20,292 bases of DNA from Burkholderiales bacterium (GTDB lineage: Bacteria; Pseudomonadota; Gammaproteobacteria; Burkholderiales; Ga0077523). Made by a program: the position numbers and the translations under genes. The stretch covers positions 1 through 20,292 of the forward strand of contig JALORJ010000007.1 in the NCBI GenBank assembly GCA_025459035.1. The letters are read 5' to 3'. Below the pieces are notes generated by a model, which saw only the letters and a program-made list of their open reading frames with translations, was not told where the DNA came from and made no database searches. Each line of letters begins with the position of its first letter. Within the stretch, counting starts at the first letter, position 1. This document shows positions 4,891-12,768 of this stretch, piece by piece.

Positions 4891-7461
4891 TCACAGCCAG
4901 CGCATCCGCCCCAGTTCCAGCGGGTGCGTCAGCAGCGGATGGTGCGGATAGGCGCGGATGCGCATTTCCAGCTTGCCGCACAGCTCGGGCACGAGATCGA
5001 GCACGAAGCGGTGCTCGCCGGCGTCGGTACGCGTGCCGTCGGCCTCGAAGCGCAGGGTGGCGGTACGCCGCAGGGCGGCCACGTCCGTGTCGTGTGCGAC
5101 CTGCGCCTCGATCACGACGTCTTCGGGCGCAAGCCCGGCGAGCTGTGCGGCAACCTCGACGCGCATGCCTTCGCCGAACACCAGCCGGCGGGTCTGCGCG
5201 GCATCGGTACGGCGCAGCGCGACGTGCGGCCACTGGGCAAGCACGCGCGCCTTCCACTGGGCGAGCCGGTGCGCGTTCGCGAAGCCGTCCTCGGACAGCC
5301 GCCGCCACTGCCGCGAGGCGGGCAGGTAGAAGTTCGCGACGTACTCGTTGACCTGTCGCTCGGCGCTGAAGCGCGGCAGGATGGTGGCCATCGACCGCTT
5401 CGACATGCGCACCCAGTCGGCCGAGTAGCCGGCGCTGTTGCGCGCGTAGTACAGCGGGATCACCTGATCCTCGAGCAGCCGGTACAGCGCGTCGGCTTCC
5501 TCGTCGTTGCCGCGGGCATCGTCGATCGACGTCGCGACCGGCTTGATCGCCCAGCCGTTGGTGCCGTCGTAGCCCTCGTCCCACCAGCCGTCGCGCACCG
5601 ACAGGTTCAGCACGCCGTTGAGGCCGGCCTTCATGCCCGACGTGCCGCTCGCCTCGAGCGGATACACGGGGTTGTTGAGCCACACGTCCACGCCCGCGAC
5701 GACGCGGCGCGCGAGCGCGAGGTCGTAGTTCTCGACCAGCAGCACGCGACCCTCGAAGAAGCGGTCCTCGCGCGGCAGGCGCGCGATGTCGCGGATCAGC
5801 GCCTGTCCCGGGCCGTCGGCCGGGTGCGCCTTGCCGGCGAACACGAACAGCACCGGGCGGTCAGCCTGGCCGATGATCCGCTTCAGCCGCTCGCGGTCGC
5901 GCAGCAGCAGCGTCGCGCGCTTGTACGTGGCGAAGCGACGCGCGAAGCCGATGGTCAGCACCTGCGGCTGCTGCGGATCGGCGAAGCGCAGCATCCGGTC
6001 GAGCTGCGCGTCGGAGCCGCCGTTGCGCGCGTGCATCGCGCCCACCCGCTGGCGCACGTAGAACAGCATCCGCGCCTTCAGCGACTGGCGCACGCTCCAG
6101 AACAGGTGGTCGGGGATGTCCTCGACACGCTTCCAGAACGACGCTTCGGCGAGGTGTCGCTCCCAGTCGAAGCCGAGGTAGCGGTCGAACACGTCGCCCC
6201 ACTCCTGCGCGAGGAAGGTCGGGACGTGCACACCGTTGGTCACGAACCCGACCGGGTTCTCCGCCGGCGGGATGTCGGGCCAGATGGCGCGCAGGATCCG
6301 CGCCGACACGCCACCGTGGATGCGTGACACGCCGTTGTGCAGCCGCGAGCCCTTCACCGCGAGCGCCGTCATGTTGAACTCGGCCTCGCCGTCGGTGTGG
6401 CCAAGGTCGAGGAAGCGCTCGCGCGACACGCCGAGCGACGCGAGCCACGGCTCGAAGTACGTCGTGACCATGTCGTGCGGGAAGTGGTCGTGGCCGGCCG
6501 GCACCGGCGTGTGCGTCGTGAACACCGTGTTGCCGGCGACTGCTTCGAGCGCGGTGTCGAACGCCAGCCCCTGCGCGACCAGCGCGCGCACGCGTTCGAG
6601 CACGAGGAACGCCGCGTGGCCTTCGTTGATGTGGAACACGGTCGGCTTCACGTCGAGTGCTGCCAGCGCACGCGCGCCGCCGACGCCGAGCACGATCTCC
6701 TGCTCGATGCGCATCGTGCGATCGCCGCCGTAGAGCTGGTGCGTGATGCCGCGATCGGCGGCCGTGTTGACGTCGAGGTCGGTGTCGAGCAGGTACAGCG
6801 TGACGTGGCCGACACGCGCTTCCCACACCTTCGCGGTGACGACGCGCCCGGGCAGTTCGACCTGCACGCACACGTCGGCACCGTCGGCGCGGCGCACCGG
6901 CGCGATCGGCAGGTCGTCGAAGTCGGTGTCGCGGTACACCGGCTGCTGGTGACCGTCGGCGTCGATGCGCTGCGTGAAGTAGCCCTGTCGATACAGCAGG
7001 CCGACGGCGACGAACGGCAGGCGCATGTCGCTCGCGGCCTTGCAGTGGTCGCCGGCGAGGATGCCCAGACCGCCGGAGTAGATCGGCATCGACTCGTGGA
7101 AGCCGAACTCCGCGCAGAAGTACGCGACCAGATCGTTGTGCCGCAGCCATTCGGAGGCCGCGCGGCGGACCGACTCGTCGCGGTACGTCTCGAACGCGGA
7201 CAGCGAGCGGTTGAACGCGGCGACGAAGCCCGGGTCCTCGGCGGCCTGGTCGAGGCGCTTCTGGTCGACGCGCTTGAGCACCGCCCGCGGATTGCCGGCG
7301 ACCGCGTCCCACAGCGCCGGATGCAGACGCTTGAACAGCATCCGCGTGGGTCGGTCCCAGCTGTACCAGAGGTTGCCGGCGAGGTCCTCGATGCGGCGCA
7401 GCCGCTCGGGCAGCCGCGGTTGCACGTCGAGGTGGAAGGCAGTGCCGGGCAGGTCGCTCAT
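4891..7461 (-). CDS. glgP: Alpha-glucan (glycogen/starch/maltodextrin) phosphorylase, DUF3417 type
   Basis: A protein of 856 residues. ATG 7461 (MSDLPG) was chosen over an upstream in-frame start that would add 28 arginine-rich residues. It removes glucose 1-phosphate from the non-reducing ends of alpha-1,4-glucans, using inorganic phosphate and pyridoxal phosphate. The N-terminal DUF3417 region includes LAGNLWYSWDRP (27-38). Later come YSGGLGILAGDH (128-139), FHINEGHAAF (276-285), TTHTPVPAG (315-323) and GFARRFATYKRA (505-516). EASGTSGMKAGLNG (603-616) contains Lys611, the expected pyridoxal phosphate lysine. This is the shorter-motif type shared with archaea and many bacteria, not the E. 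coli MalP/GlgP type. No other glycogen gene is nearby, so it is probably transcribed alone. Confidence 0.93.
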   Translation of the reverse strand: MSDLPGTAFHLDVQPRLPERLRRIEDLAGNLWYSWDRPTRMLFKRLHPALWDAVAGNPRAVLKRVDQKRLDQAAEDPGFVAAFNRSLSAFETYRDESVRRAASEWLRHNDLVAYFCAEFGFHESMPIYSGGLGILAGDHCKAASDMRLPFVAVGLLYRQGYFTQRIDADGHQQPVYRDTDFDDLPIAPVRRADGADVCVQVELPGRVVTAKVWEARVGHVTLYLLDTDLDVNTAADRGITHQLYGGDRTMRIEQEIVLGVGGARALAALDVKPTVFHINEGHAAFLVLERVRALVAQGLAFDTALEAVAGNTVFTTHTPVPAGHDHFPHDMVTTYFEPWLASLGVSRERFLDLGHTDGEAEFNMTALAVKGSRLHNGVSRIHGGVSARILRAIWPDIPPAENPVGFVTNGVHVPTFLAQEWGDVFDRYLGFDWERHLAEASFWKRVEDIPDHLFWSVRQSLKARMLFYVRQRVGAMHARNGGSDAQLDRMLRFADPQQPQVLTIGFARRFATYKRATLLLRDRERLKRIIGQADRPVLFVFAGKAHPADGPGQALIRDIARLPREDRFFEGRVLLVENYDLALARRVVAGVDVWLNNPVYPLEASGTSGMKAGLNGVLNLSVRDGWWDEGYDGTNGWAIKPVATSIDDARGNDEEADALYRLLEDQVIPLYYARNSAGYSADWVRMSKRSMATILPRFSAERQVNEYVANFYLPASRQWRRLSEDGFANAHRLAQWKARVLAQWPHVALRRTDAAQTRRLVFGEGMRVEVAAQLAGLAPEDVVIEAQVAHDTDVAALRRTATLRFEADGTRTDAGEHRFVLDLVPELCGKLEMRIRAYPHHPLLTHPLELGRMRWL

Positions 7462-7494
7462 GAGGGCGCGGGACGATCGTCGAAGGGCGCGGCC

Positions 7495-7500
7495 AGTGTA
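7495..7500 (-). promoter_or_regulatory. Possible -10 element of glgP
   Basis: On the minus strand TACACT (7500 to 7495) matches four of six bases of a housekeeping -10 box and gives a leader of about 28 bases. I found no good -35 box. Confidence 0.25.
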
Positions 7501-7551
7501 TCGCCCGGGGTGCGCGCGATCGGGCTGCGACCCGCGGCGGTGCACGGGGCA

Positions 7552-7570
7552 CGCACGCGGGGCGCGTGCG
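7552..7570 (-). terminator. Hairpin after hslU
   Basis: CGCACGCG and CGCGTGCG form eight perfect pairs around a three-base loop, 11 bases past the hslU stop. No T-tract follows on the minus strand, so termination is uncertain; it may protect the 3' end. Confidence 0.4.
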
Positions 7571-7581
7571 CGCGCCGACCG

Positions 7582-8919
7582 TCAGAGCACGTAGCGGGCG
7601 AGATCCTCGGTGGCCGCGATGGCGCCGAGCCGCGCGTCGACGACCGCCGCATCGATGGTCACGGCACGGTCGGGTCCGTTGCCGGCGTCGAACGCGACGT
7701 CCTCGAGCAGCTTCTCCATCACCGTGTGCAGCCGGCGTGCGCCGATGTTCTCGGTGGTCTCGTTGACGCGCCACGCGACCTCGGCCAGCCGGCGCACGCC
7801 GTCCGGCGTGAAGTCGAGCGTGACGCCGTCGGTCGCGAGCAGCGCCTGGTACTGCCGCACCAGACACGCGTCGGTGCCGGTCAGGATGCGTTCGAAGTCC
7901 TCGACCGCGAGCGACCCCAGCTCGACGCGGATCGGGAAGCGTCCCTGCAGTTCGGGGATCAGGTCGGACGGCCGCGACAGGTGGAAGGCACCGCTGCCGA
8001 TGAACAGGATGTGGTCGGTGCGCACCATGCCGTGGCGCGTGTTCACCGTGGTGCCTTCGACCAGCGGCAGCAGGTCGCGCTGCACGCCCTGACGCGACAC
8101 GTCGGCGCCGTGCAGGTCACCGCGGCTCGCGATCTTGTCGATCTCGTCGAGGAAGACGATGCCGTCGGACTCGACGGCCGCGATCGCGCGGGCCTTCAGA
8201 TCGTCGTCGTCGACGAGCTTCGCGGCCTCCTCGTCGATCAGCAGCTGCAAGGCCTCGCCCACCTTCAGCTTGCGTGTGCGGCGACGCCCCCCGCCCAGCT
8301 GCCGGAACATGCCCTGGATCTGCGACGTGAGTTCCTCCATGCCGGGCGGAGCGAGGATCTCGGCCTGCGTCGGCGCCGTGGCGACGTCGAGCTCGATCTC
8401 GCGATCGTCGAGTTCGCCTTCGCGCAGCTTCTTGCGGAACTTCTGCCGCGTCGCACCCGCGCCCGCGTCGGGTTCGGCGGGTGCGCCGAAGCCGGTGTCG
8501 CGCGCCGGCGGCAGCAGCACGTCGAGGATGCGCTCCTCCGCGGCGTCCTGGGCGCGATGCCGCACGCGGCGCATGTCGCCTTCGCGCAGCTGCTTGATCG
8601 CCGTCTCGACCAGGTCACGGATGATCGTGTCGACGTCGCGGCCGACGTAGCCCACCTCGGTGAACTTCGTCGCCTCGATCTTGATGAACGGCGCATCCGC
8701 GAGGCGCGCGAGGCGGCGCGCGATCTCGGTCTTGCCGACTCCGGTCGGTCCGATCATCAGGATGTTCTTCGGCGTGATCTCGTGGCGCAGCGGCTCCGGC
8801 ACCTGGCGCCGGCGCCAGCGGTTGCGCAGCGCCACCGCCACCGCACGCTTCGCGTCGTGCTGACCGACCACGTGCTTGTCGAGCTCGTGGACGATCTCCT
8901 GCGGGGTCATCGTCGACAT
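7582..8919 (-). CDS. hslU: ATP-dependent protease ATPase subunit HslU
   Basis: A protein of 445 residues, nearly the same length as E. coli HslU (443). It is the AAA+ unfoldase of the HslUV protease, which unfolds proteins and feeds them into HslV in the cytoplasm. The start MSTMTPQEIV matches the family start. Motifs: Walker A GPTGVGKT (57-64), pore loop GYVGRD (90-95), the variable I-domain at about 110-245, Walker B IVFLDEID (254-261), RFP with the probable arginine finger Arg327, and sensor 2 GARR (393-396). The C-terminal tail ARYVL is the segment that inserts into HslV to activate it. It starts two bases after the hslV stop (8922), so the pair is almost certainly co-transcribed and probably translationally coupled. 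Confidence 0.98.
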   Translation of the reverse strand: MSTMTPQEIVHELDKHVVGQHDAKRAVAVALRNRWRRRQVPEPLRHEITPKNILMIGPTGVGKTEIARRLARLADAPFIKIEATKFTEVGYVGRDVDTIIRDLVETAIKQLREGDMRRVRHRAQDAAEERILDVLLPPARDTGFGAPAEPDAGAGATRQKFRKKLREGELDDREIELDVATAPTQAEILAPPGMEELTSQIQGMFRQLGGGRRRTRKLKVGEALQLLIDEEAAKLVDDDDLKARAIAAVESDGIVFLDEIDKIASRGDLHGADVSRQGVQRDLLPLVEGTTVNTRHGMVRTDHILFIGSGAFHLSRPSDLIPELQGRFPIRVELGSLAVEDFERILTGTDACLVRQYQALLATDGVTLDFTPDGVRRLAEVAWRVNETTENIGARRLHTVMEKLLEDVAFDAGNGPDRAVTIDAAVVDARLGAIAATEDLARYVL

Positions 8920-8921
8920 GC

Positions 8922-9458
8922 CTAGTCGAGGGTCTCGATCACGTGCTGCTGGTTCGTGTAGATGCAGATGTCGCCGGCGATGGTGAGCGCCTGTCGCACG
9001 ACGTCGGCCGGCGCGAGCGTCGTGTGATCGAGCAGCGCGCGCGCAGCGGCCTGCGCGTAGGCGCCGCCGCTGCCGATCGCGACGAGGCCGTGCTCGGGCT
9101 CGAGCACGTCGCCGTTGCCGGTGACGATCAGCGATGCGTCGTGGTCCGCGACCGCGAGCATCGCCTCGAGCCGGCGCAGCATGCGGTCGGTGCGCCAGTC
9201 CTTCGCGAGCTCGACGGCGGCACGCACCAGATGGCCCTGATGGCGGTCGAGCTTGGCCTCGAAGCGTTCGAACAGCGTGAACGCGTCGGCGGTGCCGCCG
9301 GCGAAGCCCGCGAGCACGCGGTCATGGTGCAGGCGGCGCACCTTGCGGGCGGTCGACTTGATGACGATGCTGCCCAGCGTGACCTGGCCGTCGCCGCCGA
9401 GTGCGACCTGGCGGCCGCGGCGCGCGGACACGATCGTGGTGCCGTGATACTGGTCCAT
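8922..9458 (-). CDS. hslV: ATP-dependent protease peptidase subunit HslV
   Basis: A protein of 178 residues, starting at ATG 9458. HslV is the threonine peptidase that forms a double hexamer capped by HslU. The sequence begins MDQYHG followed by TTIV, so six residues must be removed to expose the catalytic threonine (Thr7 of the precursor). E. coli HslV removes only Met. With Thr7 counted as residue 1, Asp23 becomes Asp17 and Lys39 becomes Lys33, both active-site residues of the family. GSGGAYAQAAA (about 128-138) is also conserved. Its gene follows the STAS-like gene by 43 bases and precedes hslU. No Shine-Dalgarno sequence is evident before the ATG. Confidence 0.97.
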   Translation of the reverse strand: MDQYHGTTIVSARRGRQVALGGDGQVTLGSIVIKSTARKVRRLHHDRVLAGFAGGTADAFTLFERFEAKLDRHQGHLVRAAVELAKDWRTDRMLRRLEAMLAVADHDASLIVTGNGDVLEPEHGLVAIGSGGAYAQAAARALLDHTTLAPADVVRQALTIAGDICIYTNQQHVIETLD

Positions 9459-9501
9459 CGGGGTCGCTGTGCGGTGCTGGAGGTGAAGCGGTGGGTGCCG
9501 G

Positions 9502-10527
9502 TCAGGCCTCGGCCACGACCGCGGCCGCGGTCACGCCCAGATGTTCGAGCAGCGGCGCGATCAGCGGATCGACGTGCAGCAGGCGCACGACGTGGCCGGC
9601 CGCGGCGAGCCCCGCGAGCCGTGTGGCCAGCCGCTGCGCGGCGCCGCGATCGATGCGCACCAGCGCCGAGCAGTCGAGGTTGACCCAGCGGTTGTCCGCG
9701 GCCCACGCGTCGATGCGGGCGAACTCGGCCGCGTCGTCGCCCAGCATCTGGCCCCGCAACGGCAGCATCTCGCGGCCGCCGAAGCGCGGCGCCCCGCGGC
9801 GCTCGTCGGTGCTGCCGCCATCGGGGTGCGGCATCAGCACCGGCTCCCACTGCGGCTGCGGCTGGTTGGTCGCGAGCGCGTACTCGATCGCGGCGCGCTC
9901 GAACGCCGGCGCGTCGTGCAGCAGGCGGTGCGCCAGCAGCAGCAGCGCCCAGTGCGCGCTCGGGTCGGCTTCGGTCTCGATGGCGCGGGCGAGGACCTGC
10001 ACCGCGCGTCCCGCGCCGGTCAGCACGACGCCGACGCCGGCATCGACGAGGGCTTCGATGCGTGCCCGCAGACGTTCGCCACCGGCGGGCTCGATCGCGG
10101 TGACGCGTGCGAGGTCGACGCGCACGATCGGATGCGCGGTCGCGATCGCGTCGAGCCGTTCGAACGCGCCGTCCGCGGCGTCGTCGAGACGGCCGCCGAA
10201 CACGACGGCCGCGGCACCGTCGCGCTGCAGGACCGCCGGCAGGCGGGCATCGGCGCGCTGACGCGCGCGCTCTTCGGGCGCCGGTTCGCCGAAGCGCAGC
10301 CGATAGCGGCCTTCCAGCGCATCGGCGGCGGCGAAGCGCCCTTCGCGCGCATGCAGTGACGCGAGCATCCGCCACGGGCGCCGATCGTCGGCGCCGCCCA
10401 TGATGGCGTCTTCGAGCAGTTCGCGCGCGCGTCCGGCGGCGCCGCTCGCGTACGCGAGCGCCGCCGCGAGGGCGGTGTCGGCACCGGCCGTCGCGGCGGA
10501 TGCGTGCGGTTCGGGCGCGGAGGTCAT
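9502..10527 (-). CDS. Protein with two STAS-like domains, upstream of hslVU
   Basis: A protein of 341 residues from ATG 10527; a longer in-frame form would run through the promoter region. Residues about 19-80 are alanine-rich helices resembling a TPR pair (ALAYASGAAGRARELLEDAI, then SLHAREGRFAAADALEGRY). Residues about 105-190 look like a STAS domain: a strand, then VRVDLARVTAIEPAGGERL, then GVGVVLTGAG. A second similar domain lies at about 255-338 (WVNLDCSALVRIDRGAAQRL, then HVVRLLHVDP). Between them is FERAAIEYALATNQPQPQWEP (209-229), which resembles a conserved linker I recall in betaproteobacterial STAS proteins. STAS domains often bind nucleotides or act as anti-anti-sigma factors; neither is shown here. 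It is likely the first gene of an operon with hslV and hslU. The fold assignment is moderately certain and the function unknown. Confidence 0.7.
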   Translation of the reverse strand: MTSAPEPHASAATAGADTALAAALAYASGAAGRARELLEDAIMGGADDRRPWRMLASLHAREGRFAAADALEGRYRLRFGEPAPEERARQRADARLPAVLQRDGAAAVVFGGRLDDAADGAFERLDAIATAHPIVRVDLARVTAIEPAGGERLRARIEALVDAGVGVVLTGAGRAVQVLARAIETEADPSAHWALLLLAHRLLHDAPAFERAAIEYALATNQPQPQWEPVLMPHPDGGSTDERRGAPRFGGREMLPLRGQMLGDDAAEFARIDAWAADNRWVNLDCSALVRIDRGAAQRLATRLAGLAAAGHVVRLLHVDPLIAPLLEHLGVTAAAVVAEA

Positions 10528-10534
10528 CCGGCCG

Positions 10535-10564
10535 AGGGTAGCCGCGGCACGCGCCGGGCGGCAA
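10535..10564 (-). promoter_or_regulatory. Candidate promoter of the STAS-hslVU operon
   Basis: On the minus strand TTGCCG (10564-10559) and TACCCT (10540-10535) are separated by 18 bases. The expected start of transcription is within a base or two of the ATG at 10527, so the message may be leaderless. This agrees with the lack of a Shine-Dalgarno sequence. Both boxes are imperfect matches. Confidence 0.3.
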
Positions 10565-10566
10565 CG

Positions 10567-10585
10567 CCGCGCTTGCGCAGCGCGG
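10567..10585. repeat. Inverted repeat between the STAS gene and the TonB receptor gene
   Basis: CCGCGCT and AGCGCGG pair perfectly around TGCGC in the 169-base divergent region. It could be an operator or chance in GC-rich DNA. I saw no Fur- or Zur-like AT-rich box in this region. Confidence 0.3.
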
Positions 10586-10696
10586 GCCGGGCGTGCGAAA
10601 ACCGCGCCGCCGATATGCCACACGAGTGCGTTGCGCGCGATCGCGGCTTGCGGACCGATGCCGCCGCGGGGTGTGCACACGACAGGAGTTCACCTG

Positions 10697-12751
10697 ATGT
10701 CCCGTTGCCGCCGCACCGCCATCGCCCTGCTTGCCTGCACCGCCGCCGCTGCCCGTGCGCAGCAACCACCGGCGCCGGTCCCCGACGAGTTCGAGGCGCC
10801 GGGCGTGGTCGTGACCGCCAATCCGCTGGGCAGCGCGCTGCTCGACATGGTTCAGCCGGCCGATGTGCTCGCCGGTCCGCGCCTGCAGTACCGGATGGCG
10901 CCGACACTGGGCGAGATGCTCGGCAGCCAGGTCGGCGTGAACCAGAGCTGGTTCGGGCCCGGTGCGAGCCGTCCGGTGATCCGCGGCCTCGACGGCGAGC
11001 GCGTGCGCCTGCTCACCAACGGGGTCGGCATCGTCGATGCGTCGGGGGCGAGCCCGGATCACGCCGTCGGCTACGAGCCGCTGCTCGCCGAGCGCGTCGA
11101 GATCGTGCGAGGCCCCGCGACGCTGCTCTACGGGGCGTCCGCGATCGGCGGCGTGGTCAACGTGATCGACAACCGCATCCCGTCCGCCGCGCCGGAAGGC
11201 GGCTTCGGCGGATCCGTGGGGCTGCGCTACGGCGGCGCGGGCGACGAGCGCAGCGGTGTGGTCAAGCTCGACGGCGGCACCGACCGCTTCGCCCTGCACG
11301 TCGACGCGTTCAAGCGCAACACGTCGGATCTGCGCATCCCGGGCTTCGCGCGCTCGGAGCGGCTGCGCGCGCAGTCGCCGCTGCCGGCCGGCGAGGACGA
11401 GGCGAGCGGTCGCCAGCCCAACAGCGCGTCGGACACCGAGGGCTTCGGTGCCGGCGGATCGGTGCTGTTCGAGAAGGGCTTCGTCGGCGTGTCCGCGAGC
11501 GAGATGCGCTCGACCTACGGCACCGTCGCCGAGAAGGACGTCACGATCGACATGATCAAGCAGCGCTACGACATCGCGGGCGAGTTCTCCGCGCTCGGCG
11601 GCTTCATCGACGGCGTCAAGTTCCGCACCGGCTACACCAACTACCGCCACACCGAGTTCGAGGGGCCGGACCCCGGCACGCGCTTCGGCAACGACGGCGT
11701 CGACGGCCGCATCGACATCCGCCATGCTCGGGTCGGCCGCTTCGAGGGCGCGTTCGGCTTCCAGGGCGCGGACACGAAGTTCTCGGCCGTCGGCGACGAG
11801 AAGTTCGTGCCGGTCGTGCGCACCCGCGTGGCCTCGGCGTTCCTCTACGAGGAGACGGCGCTCGGCACGGCGCGACTGTCGGCGGGCGGGCGTGTGGACG
11901 GCACCGAGGTCGGCTCGGAGGACGACCCGACGTTCGGGCCGGGACGCGCCCGCAGTTTCACCGCGGCCAGCGGCTCGGCCGGCGCGCTCGTCCCGTTCGG
12001 GGAGTCCGGCTTCGCGGTCGCGGCCAACGTGTCGTACAACGAGCGCGCGCCCAACTACGTCGAGCTGTTCGCCAACGGCCCGCACGTCGCCACCGGCGTG
12101 TTCGAGATCGGCAATCCGGACCAGAAGCTCGAGCGCTCGACCGCGTTCGATGTCGCGCTGCGCAAGCGCACCGGCTTCGTGACCGGGAGCGCCGGCGTGT
12201 TCGCGCACCGCTTCTCGAACTTCATCGGCCTGTTTCCCAACGGCATCACGAACATCCGCGATCCGCTCGACCCGGACGACGACCTGCCGGAAGCCGTGTT
12301 CCGCGGCGTGAAGGCGAACTTCCGCGGCGTCGAGGCCAACGCGCGCGTGCACGCGATCGAGGACGCGGAGCGCACGCTGCACTTCGACCTCGGCGTCGAC
12401 TGGACGCGCGCGACCGATGCCACCACCGGCCTGCCGCTGCCGCGCATCGCTCCGCTGCGGGTGCTGGGGGCGGTGCTGTATCGGGTCGATCGCGCGAGCT
12501 TCCGTGTCGACGTCACGCGCGCCGAGTCGCAGGGGCGCGTGACCGCGAACGAGCTGCCGACCGATCGCTACACGCTGGTCAACGCCGCGGCGAGCTACGC
12601 GCTGCCGCGCACCGCGCTCGGTCAGCTCTCGGTGTTCCTGAAGGTGTTCAACCTGACCGACGACGAGGTGCGCCTGCACACCTCGACGCTGAAGGATCTG
12701 TCGCCGCTCGGCGGTCGCACCGTCATGGTGGGCATCGACGGCGCGTTCTGA
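10697..12751 (+). CDS. TonB-dependent outer-membrane receptor, ZnuD-like
   Basis: A protein of 684 residues from ATG 10697, with AGGAG eight bases upstream. The signal peptide probably ends at ARA-Q (residues 20-22). A TonB-box-like VVVTA (37-41) opens the plug domain. The plug contains GASRPVIRGLDGERVRLL (89-106), ASPDHAVGYEPL (118-129) and VEIVRGPATLLYGASAIGGV (134-153). These are the conserved plug segments of the receptor group that includes neisserial and pseudomonad ZnuD zinc receptors. STYGTV (272-277) and a terminal GAF with C-terminal Phe fit an outer-membrane barrel of this group. The histidine-rich loop found in neisserial ZnuD is not visible. Zinc as substrate is therefore inference; another metal complex is possible. 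The flanking genes are unrelated housekeeping genes. Confidence 0.88.
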   Translation: MSRCRRTAIALLACTAAAARAQQPPAPVPDEFEAPGVVVTANPLGSALLDMVQPADVLAGPRLQYRMAPTLGEMLGSQVGVNQSWFGPGASRPVIRGLDGERVRLLTNGVGIVDASGASPDHAVGYEPLLAERVEIVRGPATLLYGASAIGGVVNVIDNRIPSAAPEGGFGGSVGLRYGGAGDERSGVVKLDGGTDRFALHVDAFKRNTSDLRIPGFARSERLRAQSPLPAGEDEASGRQPNSASDTEGFGAGGSVLFEKGFVGVSASEMRSTYGTVAEKDVTIDMIKQRYDIAGEFSALGGFIDGVKFRTGYTNYRHTEFEGPDPGTRFGNDGVDGRIDIRHARVGRFEGAFGFQGADTKFSAVGDEKFVPVVRTRVASAFLYEETALGTARLSAGGRVDGTEVGSEDDPTFGPGRARSFTAASGSAGALVPFGESGFAVAANVSYNERAPNYVELFANGPHVATGVFEIGNPDQKLERSTAFDVALRKRTGFVTGSAGVFAHRFSNFIGLFPNGITNIRDPLDPDDDLPEAVFRGVKANFRGVEANARVHAIEDAERTLHFDLGVDWTRATDATTGLPLPRIAPLRVLGAVLYRVDRASFRVDVTRAESQGRVTANELPTDRYTLVNAAASYALPRTALGQLSVFLKVFNLTDDEVRLHTSTLKDLSPLGGRTVMVGIDGAF

Positions 12752-12768
12752 GCGCGGCGCGCGTCGGG

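Noticed and set aside
3931..8925. Long plus-strand open frames (3931-6327 and 6337-8925) across ghrA, glgP and hslU
   Set aside because: They are shadows in other frames of three confidently identified genes; the products have no domain order.
10528..10696. A Zur or Fur box upstream of the TonB receptor gene
   Set aside because: No AT-rich palindrome resembling either consensus is present; the region contains only GC-rich inverted repeats.
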